Positions 45,185-58,600 are shown, counted from the stretch's first letter. The stretch: DNA of 64,000 bases from Lepisosteus oculatus (GCF_040954835.1 NC_090703.1:8551001-8615000); one strand, 5' to 3'. Made by a program: numbers and translations. The notes: a model not told the origin generated them from the sequence alone.

Positions 45185-45844
45185 ATGCAGCAGGAAACGC
45201 AGATGAATGGTGACGTCAGTCTGAAGATGACCAGGACTGGGAATGCAACCACAGAGGACACAGTGACAGCTGCAGGAAACAGTGGTCCTGGCGCGGCTGG
45301 TCATGCAGGGCAGTCTTCTCCAGGCGATGGGAACCCAGTGGAGGGAGGAACCCCCACTCCTGCTGATCCAGCAATTCATCCGGAAGCCCCAAGTTTGGCT
45401 GCAGCCACTCATGTTTACAAGAGGCGGTGGGTGATACTTGTCCTCTTCAGCACGTACTCCATGTCCAACGCCTTCATGTGGCTTCAGTATGGCATCATCA
45501 GTAACATCTTCATGAGGTTTTACAGCGTAGACTCCTTCGCTATCAGCTGGCTCTCCATGATCTACATGCTGACCTATATCCCCCTGATCTTCCCTGTCAT
45601 GTGGCTCCTGGACAATCGCGGGCTCCGGGAAGTCCTCGTGGCCGGTTCGGCTTTCAACTGCGCCGGCGCCTGGGTCAAAACGGGCAGCGTCGGCCCACAC
45701 CTCTTCGGGGTCGCCCTGTTCGGCCAGTTGGTTTCCTCTGTGGCCACCGTGCTCATCCTGGGCATCCCTGCCCGCCTGGCCTCGCTCTGGTTCACCGAGA
45801 AGGAGGTCTCCACCGCCTGCGCCATCGGCGTCTTGGGAAACCAG
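45185..45844 (+). CDS. flvcr2: flvcr2 alternative first coding exon 1B (220 codons)
   Basis: This is a second, divergent first exon of the same transporter. A 76-residue Pro/Gly/Thr-rich cytoplasmic tail precedes TM1 (NAFMWLQYG), TM2, DNRGLR, TM3, TM4 and the start of TM5, ending [13 protein letters not shown]. Hand alignment to exon 1A over 144 residues without gaps gives 94 identities (about 65%). The choline-site Trp is kept (Trp99), but the Gln of TM4 is Thr188 (SVATVLILG versus SLAQVFILG). It ends phase 0 at CAG|GTCCGT, a weak donor, and joins exon 2 at 50618 in frame. A possible acceptor (TTTTCCGTCCAG, to 45177) eight bases before the ATG suggests a further untranslated exon upstream. 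Confidence 0.92.
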
Positions 45845-47235
45845 GTCCGTGATCTGCCCGAAACAGGAGCTAGTTTTGTCGGCCAGGAGGTGTTTGTCTT
45901 TGGGGCCCGGGCATGGTTGTGTTTTCAGCTACGTAATGGTGGGCGCAGGCGGAATTCACGTGCTCCTCTGGAGGTAATCTACTTGGCCTGCTCTCAACCT
46001 TCAGTGGGAAAAAAAAAATTGCTGTGTTTGTTTTGTTACCTGTGTAACTTGAATGGGGGTTCCCGACGCATTCAGCCACAGGAAATCCAATTGTTTGCTT
46101 GGTGGTGAAAAGCCGCATCCCTCTGAAGTGTGACTTGTTTTTTGAGTGCACTCAATGTCTTCTGTTCCTGACGTTAAAGAAGCCAAAACCTAAAAAGTTT
46201 CTCTGTATTTACAATCCTAATCCTTTCCAATTCCTAATTCTTCCCAGCTCACAAGGATAGTGCAGCTCTGTCATTTGCTCTCCACGCCATGTTTTGGATT
46301 TATTCGCTTTTCGTTTTCTTGAACGCTTTGAGTATGATTGAATGGTTTCTTTTTTTTCTACAAGCCAGTGTTTTTCTTAACTGTGAGGCAGACTCAAAAG
46401 GGTGGGACTGCCACGCCTGCTCTGACCTCTGCAAAACTGTGGTTCATTTGAAAGGCAGTACAAACCGTGGCAGCTGTAGCAGAAGGCAGGTCTGTGCTGA
46501 AGCTCAGTGTGAGGATGTGGGCGAAAGAGTACAAGACACTTTTTTGTTCTGAATAGTCTTGTGCAATGCGAGGCTGAAGTTTTGTCAACCAAGTTTTGTA
46601 AAAGGGCTGTTCAGATGGAAGTCTGGCTATTGGCTTCTGTGAGGAAGCTGTAGATTTCTGTGGGAATACTGTGAGCATTTTTGAGGGGTGTAAGCCTGAC
46701 AAATTAGAAGAAAAAGAGACAAAGCCTGATTGTAAAAATGTTGTATCCACGCAGACAAAATTCTTGGGTGCCTGAAAGGACTGGTTTCCTGTATGTGCTT
46801 GTTTCTGTCATGCTCTGTGCGTGAAAAAAAAAGACTCAAGTCACGCATACGGGATGTTTGATAGGGAGTTCCCTTAGAAATTGGACACACAAATATAGAA
46901 ATGCCTTAGCAGGTGCACCTTTGCCAAGCTGAAGTGAAAGCTTGTCTGTGTCTCGTTGAGATATCAGAAGACCCAGGAAGAAACGACAAAACGAGTTTTG
47001 CCGAAACTTGAAAACAAAAGTTTTTTTTAACTAGCGTAACGTAGAAAGAGCTTCTAAGGTGACTTTTGTATTCAAGCAGTTTGCGTAGTTAAGTGCTTGA
47101 TTGACAGGAGCAGTAGAAGGGCAGAACACTATTGCAAAGCCCTGCCTTGCCTGCAGTTCCAATTGCTTGTATACGGAACAATGAATTAAATGCATCTGCT
47201 TTAAAGGTTCCAATACTTCTGGTTTCAGTGCCTCT

Positions 47236-47575
47236 CAGTGTATTTGTATAGTGCTTTTCATCCTGAAGGATCCAAGAGTTTTTCACCCAGAGGAGGCACC
47301 CCATCTGAGCCTCTGCTAAAGCTGCACAACTCCCTGGAGGGGACACAGCAGGTCAGGGGGAGGAGTGGGAAATTACTCTAATTGAATTGAAGGGGAAATT
47401 TAAGACAGACTTTGACATTTAGCTCAACTATAACCCAAAGGGGAATTTAGCCAGGACACTGGGGTTTAACATCCCTATTCTTAAGAACAGTGCAGTGGGG
47501 TCTTAGACAGGTCTGTGAGGACATACGCTGAGGACCCATGTCCTTCCTCTCTCTCGGCAGAGTAGTACCCTAGTT
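47236..47575 (-). mobile_element. Old, degraded 5S-SINE relative
   Basis: TATAGTGCTTTTCATCCTGA near the left and TTTAGCCAGGACACTGGGGT then CATCCCTATTCTT in the middle correspond to the family body (TTTGGCCAGGACACCGGGGT). The 5S head is not discernible. Confidence 0.55.
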
Positions 47576-48091
47576 TGACTAAGAAAGACACAAAAATCTT
47601 ATTTTTCCCCGTGGGTCAAATAGTGAATCTTGACTGCAGTCCACTTTAAGTCAATAAGACAGATCTTTAGCTTACTGTTCCTTTAAAAATTGCATCGACG
47701 ACGAGAATTTCTTCCACATGTGACACCTTGGAGTTTTGAACATGGCAAGTGATTGAATTAGTGTAGCTTTGGGGGGAAAAACAAACTTAAAGTTTAAAGT
47801 TTAGCTTTAATTTAGGCCAGTTGTACCTTTGCTGTAATTCCTTTATTCCACTGGGATATTATGAATATTTATAATCACCCAGGCAACGTTTGCTTCTCCT
47901 TAACAGTCCTGAACCTTTTGGGATAATCTGCACTGATGCTTGGCTGCAGAGGGAAACACAAATTTGAACATTATAAAAGGCCACACGTGTGTACTTGGTT
48001 CCCAAAGAACATGTTTGGAAAATTTAAAAAAATAACCAGCCAGTCATAATTCAAACAAATTTGACTATCGCCTTGTGAAAAGGAAGGAGTC

Positions 48092-48208
48092 GTACTTGAC
48101 TGGTGTCCCACCCAGGGTGTATCCCCCCTTGTGCCCGTTGCTTGCTGGGATGGACTCTGGTTCCCCCTGTGGCCCTGAAATGGATAAAGTGGTTTGAAAA
48201 TGGATGGA
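48092..48208 (+). mobile_element. V-SINE, 5'-truncated
   Basis: Only the 3' part is present: GACTGGTGTCCCACCCAGGG, CCCGTTGCTTGCTGGGATGG, GCCCTGAAATGGATAAAGTG and AAAATGGATGGA. Confidence 0.75.
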
Positions 48209-49149
48209 AATGTTGGAGTCTGTATAATCTGAGAACTTGATCTGCCAGTTGCTTAGCAGGAAATATCAGTTGTAGCATGAGAAGATTTTAAGAGATGGTT
48301 TATTTTTACTTTCTCTTCATTTACTACTTACAGAGATTTCAGTCGTAAAATACTCGAACAAGCAGTATTTTATTGCTAGTTGGTGGGCAGTTGCGCCGGT
48401 AGGGGAAATTATTTCCCTCTGATGTTCCTCTGAGACCTCTTGCACGTTGACAGAAAATGGGTTACGGAAATTTGCAGATTCTTGTCTGGAGTCCGTTTCT
48501 TAGCGGGGAATTTTTTATTCTGCTGTTTTGCGATGCTCGTTTGTGTGCACATCGCAGTGAGACCCAGCCGTGCTGTGTGGGGAGTCTGAGGCTGGAGAGT
48601 GTGCCAGGTTATGCGTTTCCCAGAGCTGAACCTTCATCTCAAAAGATTGAATGCTGTCAAGAAAAGTCCCACCGTCAGTTTGTTGCGCCTGTGCATCTCT
48701 GTGGAGAGAAATCTAGGATTTTCCATGATGCCCACATGAAAGATATTGAATTTGTTTATTATCCTGACGATCAGGCATAACCTCCCCTTGCTGATCATAA
48801 ACACCTTTGTTTCACCATAGAGTTCATAAGACAGTTTCGGTTCCTCGTGTTTTAACAAACGAACACCGGTGTGATTTGGAAACCTTAGTTTCTTTCAAAA
48901 GGCTGTTGAACTGCCTGTGATTAAGTGTTCATATTAAATTAACGGTTTCTATAACCACAGTGAAAAAGCTTAGGTTTCTTGGTGTATAAAATGCAAATCA
49001 AATTCCAAAACTTGAGATGTTACTTATATCATAAACATTGCATAGATCTGACAGCGAGCACTTTTATCTTCCTTTCCTGTTGCATGCAAATCAAACTTTT
49101 CAGCTTTCCATTTACTTCAACACAAGAATAAATAGGGGGTAGGACGGAA

Positions 49150-49480
49150 TCTCTCCCTTTTCCTCATCCCCCTGGAAGCACAGCTGCAGCCCTGCAGTGC
49201 TGGAGGGGTCTGGCTGGATGTCTGCTGTCCAGCTCTGCGGGCAGTGGCAGGAGGCAGAAGAGACGAGGGCTCTCTCCCTGGGTCGCGCGCCCGCGGGCTC
49301 GTCCCTCAGGACCTGCGGCAGCAGCTTGCACAGGGTTCCAGGTGCTCCTTCCTTCTAGCGCGCGGCTGCCTCCGGCTCTGTGGGCGGCCCCAGGGCCCCC
49401 CCTGAGGGAGCTGAGCGATTGCACAGCTTCTCGTCTCTCGTTAAAATAAGCAACCCAGAGGCCTCCAGAGGCCATGCTGT
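49150..49480. other. GC-rich block in flvcr2 intron 1
   Basis: This is a local GC-rich island with GCGCGC and CGCGGG words in AT-rich surroundings. A 103-codon minus-strand frame crosses it (49475-49164), but its Ala/Arg/Gly-rich product looks like a GC by-product. An octamer-like ATGCAAAT lies just outside at about 49084. A regulatory or alternative-promoter role is possible. Confidence 0.3.
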
Positions 49481-50617
49481 TTATTTCATTTAGGTTTTCA
49501 AAGTGGACTCTTAGAGCTGACTTGCTGAACAGTCTTCAGGGAACTAGGCTACATCCTGACGAATTGGGGAGCTCTTGAAAATGACTTGACCTTTCAACTC
49601 GCACACAGCAGCAGTTACTCAGTTAAATGGTTATTTTATAACAAAAGAGGTTTTAAACCCTTAAAATGGCTGTCACCCCACAGTTAAATAATTCTTGCTT
49701 TAAGGAAATATAGAAAATAACTTCAGTGCTAACAAGTTTGTTTAGTGTCCAATGTTCCCCCCCACCCTTTCCTTTTGTTTTTCAGGGATGTTTTTGGAGA
49801 TTATGAGCAGATTTTCACACTTGGCACTAGACTGGACTGAGAATGTACGGAAGCAGTAGGATTCCTGGGCAAACGTACATGAAAATGCCAGTGATTTCAG
49901 CTACTGACGTTTTTAATTTCTTTGGGATTTAAGAGATTATTTCTTCATGGGAGCTGTAATCATTGTGTACTTTCTGGTCAGTCTTTTGTCTGCTCAGAAA
50001 AGGCTCACAGTCCCAGTGCTGAAGACAGCCCCAGCCTGTGTTGGGCTGCCCTGCCAAGTCCCTGAGGCATTCTCTCCTATGCTCCATTTCTGTGGGTTCT
50101 GTCCTCTTCTTTAACATCCTCCTTATTTTCTCGGCCCTTCAAGGTGTATTGTACTGAAACCCAACTGACTTTCGGACTTACTTGATAGGATGGTTAGGAC
50201 AGTTTATTAGAACTACTGTAATCCTGCCAGTTCATTTTATTTTCCATATCCAAATACCCACGTATAAGCACAGATCATAGCCCCTCTGCAGGCAGTTGAG
50301 TGAGGCGGCCTTGTCGTGCTTGAGCCTCGGACTGTGTTCCTGAATTTCCAGTACGGTGTCAAATTGCTGCTATATGTGCTGCCAGCGATACACTTGACCG
50401 GAGATTGTATCCCCTGCTGGGAATCATGGGAGCTCCTTTTCTTAGCATAAACAGCTGCTTGTGTAGGAATCGTTTGCGTTGTGCACCAATGGTGGAAGAT
50501 CCCAGCTGTGATGCTGTAGTCAGTCTTTCCAGGTGTCGAGAAGATTGCGCTCGAGGAGGTCAAGTGTGAGCTGCTCTCGGGGACTAACGCTGCCCTGTTC
50601 TCTGTGTGCTCTCTCAG

Positions 50618-50759
50618 CTTGGCATCGCTGTCGGGTTCCTGATTCCTCCTGTTGTGGTGCCCAACCTAGATGACCTGGACCAGTTGGCCCATCACATCAG
50701 CATCATGTTCTACGGGACGGCTGCTGTAGCAACAATTCTCTTCATCCTAGTGATCATTG
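50618..50759 (+). CDS. flvcr2: flvcr2 exon 2 (TM5-TM6)
   Basis: The exon starts after CTCTCAG with [17 protein letters not shown], completing TM5, then [13 protein letters not shown] and a hydrophobic TM6. This follows mammalian FLVCR2 (LGIAIGFLVPPVLVPN). It is phase 0 in and ends phase 1 at ATTG|GTAAGA. It is the only copy of this exon in the window, so both first exons must use it if both are expressed. Confidence 0.94.
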
Positions 50760-53700
50760 GTAAGATAATAACAGCCCGCTGGTTGGTTGGTTTTCAGCTC
50801 TGGGGGGGGTGGGTGGGAATTAAGCAGCCTTGAGAATTTAAAACATCCTTCAACGTCGCTCTGCTGTCAGTGGCACGAAGCGGCAGCCCCATATAGAAAA
50901 GATCCCCAAAATAGCTTTGTCTCTTAATGGGCCACTGCCATCCTTTCTTCAGATTTCACTTCTCCTGTCTCCCAGGGCTGTGAATTCTGCCTACACAGGG
51001 AAAGAAAAATGGTTGGAATGAAAAAGCGTGCTTGTAGTTAAGTGTGTGACCAAAGGTGAAATCCTACTACGTCAAAATTGGAACTCCATTTCAAATGTGG
51101 AGGCTCTCTTCAGCAAATAAATAGGATAATTAGTATGAGTGAAGAGTTACTGATGAATAAAAAGGAGCCTGGGAGGTTGATTTTGACAGCAAAATGGAGG
51201 GAGACGTTTGCTCAGTCTTTGTAATGTGGTGCAACGTCTGAAAATCTGCAATTAAAATCTCACTAACAATTTTTTTATACAACATAATCAGCAAAGACTT
51301 CCTAATCGTGTTAAGCATTCTAAACAAAATTGTAGTTTTGATTCTTTATTTTGCCCCAACGGTTTGATGCGTCTTTAATTGAATGGAAAATCCAGAGCTC
51401 GTATTGGAAAAGAGCCTTGCTGCTAATTCTCTAATCTCAAAGGCAGAGGGCCGTTACAGTGCGAGGTCGGCCTGCTGTTTGTGCCGTTCATTCTTTGACT
51501 TCGGGATGAGTACAGTCCTCCCGAGTGCAGTCACAGGATGTGGGCAGATGTGAAGCTCACCACGACGGATGAGTCCCCCTCCTGCTCTGACTTTGCCATT
51601 CATGAACTTCTGCTTGCCAGAACTTTGAAAACAGCTGCTGAACAAACACACAGTGCTATTTACAGTTCAGAACATCTGCACCCGGAGAGAAGGAGTCACA
51701 TGGCGCTTTCACAGAGGCAGCCTTGCAGAGCTTTTCCTGTGACTGTTCTGAAACTCCCAAGCTCTTCGGCTCCTACGTTTAGAAACTGGCGAGGTATCGG
51801 TTACAGCCGCCTCTGCCTGCCAAGGTAGTGGCTGCCGGCTTTCACTCTCCAGTGAATGGAGAGGACTTGGAAAGGGCGGAGCTGGGAATGTCTTGGTGCT
51901 CTTCAGCCCTCACTGCTCCACGCCTGTGAAACTAGAGCCCTGTACATGTGTGAGTGATGTCAATGCAGATACTGCCACAGCTCAGTTTTACTCTGCATTA
52001 GGGTTATGGTACTCCTGGGATGCTTGTGATCAAACCAAAAAGTTGTTAAACACAATGGATGTGTACAGTTTGTACGGTATGCAATTTCCTGATTGATTGA
52101 TCTTTGTGTTAGTGGTGTGTAAAAATAATCGAATTAAAGCAAAAAGACACTTTGCTGTTCACAACTGAATCAGTGGCTGGAAAAGGAAATGATCTTTCTC
52201 CTTGTCTTAGAGTTTTCCACACATACACCAGGTGTTGCTTTGACTGGTGATCATATATAAAGAATACCCTTATGTTTGGAGTTTGTACATTATTTGCTTT
52301 TTTTAGATTCCTCTGTATTAAAGCACTGCTACTCTTTGTTTCTGTGAAGATTTGATAGTATTTTTTAAAAAGTTTTGTTCACTATTGAAAGTTAGACATA
52401 GAGTCAATCTCAGCAATTGATAATCTGTAACTTTTATAATCAGTTCTGATTATATTAAGGAAGGAATTATATTAAGGCCATATTAAGGAAGTGTTTCAAC
52501 TGACAGTGTCTCTATGGAGCCCTGTACGTGAGATGTTTAATTGTAAAGCTAGGTAATAGTGACACATTCAGTGGAGTGTGACAAAACTTACTACTGCACT
52601 CAGATTTTAGAATAAAGAAAAAGATAACAGGAAATAAGATATAATCCACAAATTGCAAACAGTTACCTTTTTTTCTTAATTTTTAAATATAATTATTGTA
52701 TTTATTTAGAGGGGAACTGACACAATTTCTTAAACTGGTCATTAAATCTCGTAACAAAATACGTTTATTGATGGTATTGCAAAATGTTACGATTTCTGAA
52801 TTAGGCACAAAATTGTGAACGTTGTGAATGTCGTGTATAGTTGTCATCTTGTCTCAAACCCCTGGTCTCACCACGGGTGATAGCAAAAGTTTTCGAAAAT
52901 TGTGACATGAATTGGCCCTTCCTGCTCACTAGTCACTGTACTGACTAATGTAATGTGAGTATGAGCGAGTAAGTACAGGTTGTAAAGCAGACATTTCGCC
53001 ACAGAAATGTTCCAACATGATCTGAATGCAGAGTTATCTAGTAGGTAGTATTTGTGAGCAAAACTGTGGTGAAGTCAAGAACAATATTTCTTTGGATGTA
53101 TTCACAAGCCTGCTTGTTTACAATATAACAGGCCTGGTTCACTTCATTAGAAGTTTGGTTGTCTAGGTCTGAATCATAGAATATGGAAGGTTTGTCTAAT
53201 TTGTGATGTAAATTGGTGGTTTTACAAATTACTATGTACATTTTACTTTCATTGTAGTTTGAAATGCCTATTCTTTCTAACCCCAAAATATAGAAATAGC
53301 ATTGCATTTCCCCTTTAAGGTAAGCAGAAAAAAGATCAGTTTAAATCTGTGAGTTATAAACCACTGAGGTAGTATTGTTCATTGCTTTATATTAAGGATG
53401 TCTTCAATGAATAGATGATTTCTGTATTGAGCAGTTTATGGCTGCGAAGGCTGACTCATGCTGTGCGAATCTTCATCTGTTTATTAAAGTTTGTAAGTGG
53501 GGTTTTCCAGTTCTTGCCATGGAGTGATAATGCCCACAAGATGAGGCCAAGCCAAGCAGTTGACAGGGGTGTGTACGGTATGAGCGAATTCTGCCAGCGT
53601 GTCACCGAATCAGTGTTTGAAACGTTGTGCAGGTCTGTCTGAACTGTAGCCCTGTGAGGTGACTGCTCAACAGCGGCTGGACTTTGTCATTTCAGAGCAG

Positions 53701-55476
53701 AGCAGACACATGAATCGCTGAACGTAGCACTGCAGCCACGTGGCTGTGTTTGCCTAGTGATCTGGATGCCCAGCTACTACACTGCTATACACAGCGTATG
53801 GATGGTGACTCACAGCACACTAAGATAAATATATCTGCACCTTAAATGTCAGTCCTTCTGAGTCTTATCTCCTTTCTATATTTCCTTGACAAGTTACAGG
53901 TGGCTTGTCCTGTTGGAACTATGCAGGGGTCACACATACAGTAGGTCCATGTACTGTACAGTATAAATATCCGTGATAAATGATTTAGTAACAAATGGAA
54001 ACAAATTGGAGAAAGTAAATACCTTTTGGATTCACAGACCACAGAGGCCAAACGAGAACTTTGGCTTAGAGAGACTCACTATTTAAATGTATGGCAGAGT
54101 TTGCAACTGTACAGTGGGCTCGTCAACATCAGAAACAAATCTAATGTTTGTGACAGCCAGCTGTTTGTCCCAGCATGCTCACTGGCCAACAGCCAGGCTT
54201 TCTGACCTGTCCTGGACTGCCATGCACACCTACTGTGGCAGCTGTGCCTCAGTGTTCTTTGTACTTTGCATGCACTGGGGCATTTCAAAGACTGTATTAC
54301 TCAGATGCAAGAGTGGTGAAAGAGAAATAAAAGTACTAACTGCAGAGATGAAAGCTCCATGGCAAATGTGAAAGACTGATCTATTTGGAAAGCTTGTCAT
54401 AGGTCCTGATGTGTAAACAACCCCGGGGAGAAGTCTGGTGATTTGCAACTGCACATACTGACATCTGCCCTTATTTCACATCTGCTTGGATGTAGAGGCA
54501 TTTTGTGACGCAAGTGCTTTTCTGTGAGGTCTGCTGTTCCTGCGGCTGTTTTATTGGATGAATGGCCATCTGTGTGCAAGTGAGTGACAGGAGACAGCTG
54601 GCTTGTTTGTGTCCTCTATTTCATTGCTTGGAAAACAAAAGCAATGCTAGACCAGCTATTCGGAGAGTCTCACAGTCTATCGGGCCTAACTGAGCTTCCA
54701 GATCTGACAGCCCGTTGGCCACAAAACTGGGAGGTGGTGATCCTTTAAGCGCTGAAATTCCCATTAGCCCTTACAGCATGATGCAAGTGGCCATTTCACA
54801 TTAGAATGCATAGCACACCGATGAGCTTCCAAACTGTATTGTTTAGGCAGCTCACATAGTGATATGGAGTACAATAAAACTAGGCAAACATTCCGCTGAT
54901 GCCTTGCAGAGAACAGGACCCATGTTGTATCAGAAGGTTCACCAGTCTTCAGACTAACTGCAGTATAAATCACCCTGGACAGTGATTTTATTGTCACTCA
55001 TGACAGTTTGCCTCTGTCATTAGTGTGCAATCAGTGTGGACTGATAAAATTGATGGAAATAATAAGAATCCCGATGAAAATAGAATGTTTTTTTTTCCAA
55101 TTATTTTACAGCTGAATTAACAAACGTTAAAGGTATGTGTGCAAGTGACCATTAAAGGTTTTGTTTGCCATTTGGATTTGTTTAAGAATTTAATTGTTCT
55201 GTGTTGCCCAGCCTTGTCCTTTACATGGTCTTTAAAGCTCTAACACAAAGTGGCCATGTTTTTGTAGCATACATGCAACCAATAATTGCAAGTGCAAGGA
55301 GTGTTTTTGAGCTAAAGCACAGTTACCCACAGTGTGATCTAGGTTGGCAAAATGATGGGGAGGAGAACAGAATGAACAGAGAACATTTATGGATTCAAGA
55401 GACCTTTCTTGCCTGTTGAGCACCTGTGGTTCAGAGGGGTCTCTCTTGGGGCTGACACTGTCCCGCTGTCCTCAAG
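50760..55476 (+). other. flvcr2: flvcr2 intron 2
   Basis: 4.7 kb, no exon, RNA gene or nameable repeat recognised. Confidence 0.7.
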
Positions 55477-55617
55477 TGTTTCAGGAGAAGCCAGATCTTC
55501 CCCCTACGCAGGCTCAGGCTACCATCAGGAGCTGCCCCCCGGAGAACTATTCTTACATTCAGTCCATCCTGCGTCTCCTCAGCAACCGACCCTTCATCCT
55601 CCTCATCATCACCTACG
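55477..55617 (+). CDS. flvcr2: flvcr2 exon 3 (central loop, start of TM7)
   Basis: After the acceptor CCTCAAG the split codon restores Val, giving VFQEKPDLPPTQAQ, the cytoplasmic loop between the two six-helix halves (VFKEKPKYPPS in human). NRPFILLIITY starts TM7. It ends phase 1 at TACG|GTATGT. The acceptor uses AAG rather than CAG, but only this cut fits frame and family. Confidence 0.92.
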
Positions 55618-58600
55618 GTATGTTTGCTCTCCTCCTGGGGTGGGTGGGGGAGCTGGGGGGTGTTTAGAACCCTAATAATCTGCAGCTCTGGAGAAATTGG
55701 AAAGAGAATCCCTTTGAGACTGAGGAGACCTCAACCAGGTCTAGAGGTTACAGTTAGAGGGGGTTATAACTGCCCACATAAACTGCTCAGATGCTGGATT
55801 TCTTCTGGTTTGCTTTGCAACTGATTGGAACAGGGTCTTGGGTCCTGAATTTCATGGCTGGCTGTCGCTCAAAGCGTGCAGTTTCCCCTTGCCTCTGCGG
55901 CCTTTCCTTCCTCCTCTCGTGCTTTTTGGAGATAACATAGCTCCTGATGCAAATCGAGCATTTCCACTGCTGAAGGCAGTTAGCGCAGGGTAATAGGAGG
56001 GGGCTTCACAAACACGGCCTCGAGCTTCACTGTGCAGCCAAACATCTGGAGCCAGGCAGGAGCAAAACCAACAAGAACGTCATGAAAGATCGTTTAACTC
56101 CCAAGGAGAGAGTCCTGAAGGTAAACTCCCTCACCGTGGTACATTAGCCATGTCCCTTTTATCCTTGAAGGAACCTTTGAGGCAATATTAACCATCGTAA
56201 GACCCTCGCTGTTATATAATTAGGACTTTTTGAGGGAGCAATGCCAGCCATTGACATTGTTGCCAGACGTTAGGTAACTTGTTGGGGAAGATGAACAAAA
56301 TCTGGTAGTGAAGTCCGCTGTCCCAGAGCTACAGCAGGGGATGGTCTGGCCTACGATGGATTCGTCACGTAGTCCAAGCAGTTTATTTTCAGGCTGTTCT
56401 GTTATGAGCCCACGCAGTTCTGAATTCAGAAGTGCAGGCAGACTCCCCCGACCTGTCCTTGGGAAAATAATATCATTTGCTCCAAATGTCATAGGCTTCA
56501 TTGTTCGCTTTTTGTAACAGGCTGTTTCCACTATAGCAGGCAGGTCTCATCTTACTTTGGACCTCTGGGTATCAATGAGCCTGCTGTCATATTTTATGGA
56601 AGGAGAAGTCTGTAATCCAACTGGATTGAGTTTGTTCTCAATTCACTGTGAATTGCCACCTGTGGGGGGCAACGAAATCTCTAGTCTGTAATGTAGGTCA
56701 GTCCCACATATGAGCATCCTCCCCAGGAGTGTAGAACAAACAGTGCAGGGCATTTCACTGATACCCCAGCCTGCAGCTTTCACTCTTCTTGAGATGTCCC
56801 TGTTCAGTCTCAAAATTCTTGTTCTCCTCAATCAAGACCCTTCTCTACTGTGGTTAGATGCTGTGGTTCTTAGAATACAGGATACAAAGACCATCAGGAT
56901 TAAAAAATGAAGGAAGACTCTGAAACACACATTGATCCCTTCATCAGTACAAAACAGGAGTAGAGGCCAGCTGGTAAATCATGGTTTTGCCAGAAACCAG
57001 GCTCTTCCACTCTGTTATACTGACAAAGTGCATCATGTCAGGTGATTCAGCCACCATTAGGCCACAGCAAAGAATGTTGCTAAACTCCACGTAGGAGCCT
57101 TTAGCGGCTGAAACCAGAAGAGCACAGAATTCTTGGTTTATTTCTCAATGGCTCATGAAATTGCGGACGTGATCTCGGGTTTGTGGGGGAGTGTAGGAGC
57201 CAGATTTCAAACTAACTAGCCTGTTGTACTGTTCCAAAGCAGAGGTGGTCAAATCTTATTGGCCTCCCTTATTCATCAGTTTGTTAAGATTTGTAACAGA
57301 TGGATGTTTTTGACCAATTTAGCAGGTTGTTTGCTCATGAGCTGACCTCTCTAGTCTTCCAGTGTTATCTCTCTAAAGGATCCCTAAATAACAGCACTAA
57401 ACAGAAGATCTGCTTAAGTGGCAAATTACACCTTGTCTTCAAAAACTGATATATATATATACAACAGCCTGCTTCACCTGTCTGGGACAAGGATCAACAA
57501 ACCCTGTAAAAACCACACCCTGAATACTGCAGCAGAGCTTAATCTTATCAATGCTATCAAGAAATTATGCAAAATAATTATGCAAAATCTCCCATGTCAG
57601 AGGAATTGAGATATTGTGCCAGAATTAACTAGTGCACAGCTGCTAGTAGTGACAGCACTGTTTTTTCTGCAAATAATTTATTAACCTGAACCCTGAGTGG
57701 AATTCTGTTGTGTTCTGTTGTGTATTGATTGAATTGTGCTATATACCATGAGTCATTTTAAGACAAAATGTAGACAGTCCCATTAAGTCTTATTGGAACA
57801 AAGCTGTTACCTGTAGCTGTAATAAAATTAAACTTTGTGCCAACATTTCATTTTACACTAGTGATAGTGTTATGCTAGTTTTTCATGCTTGTAAGTATGT
57901 TTATGATCAGAGAGTTCAAGGGTAAAGGGTTATTTAGCTGATGTTTGACAAAAATGAATTTCTAGTTAAATTAAACCTACAAAAACTTGAACATATACCT
58001 AGTATCTTTTTTTTTTTAGTTTGTTGTGGAATTAGACAAAGTCTAAAAACGATATTTTCCAAGCATGCCTTTCTTGGCCAAATAAATGCCTGTTTTGATC
58101 AGGTGTTTTACATTAAAGTTGCAGAGGAGGTCAAATGATGTCTGTCCTCTGTACACCTCTCGTTGAGTTTTGAAATGCAGCACAGATGGATTTGGTGGTG
58201 TTGTCATGAGCTGTAATTCCCACAGTAATATTTGGATCCACACTATGAAGGCTGTTGTTATTTGAAAGGTGCAGTTTCCCAGACCTCTCAGCTATAATCC
58301 CCTGCTCTTTGCGGTCTGCTTCTTGGCCTGGCTCAGAGTATGTTTTTATTGTGTTCTGAAGGCTGAATGCACTGTTCTTTTGCCATATACATCAAACAAC
58401 TGTTTCAGAACAAATATCTATGTCAAGGTCAGTAGTGTGGCTGTATGACCCTTTACCCAGATACAGGGAAAGGAACAGTGTAAATCTGGATTAATGTCAC
58501 TGGGAGAAGAGTCCTTGTAATTTGTTGGACCCTTTTCTCCGCAAACCACAGGACTAAATCAAGCTAGAGATCTCGTTATTGCAATAAAGACAGGAGGACA

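Larger units (their letters stand above)
45845..50617 (+). other. flvcr2: flvcr2 intron 1 (after 1B)
   Basis: 4.8 kb. It holds an old 5S-SINE copy, a V-SINE tail and a GC-rich block (separate entries). No additional exon is recognised. Confidence 0.7.

Noticed and set aside
45134-45700. 188-codon minus-strand open frame
   Set aside because: Antisense shadow of flvcr2 exon 1B.
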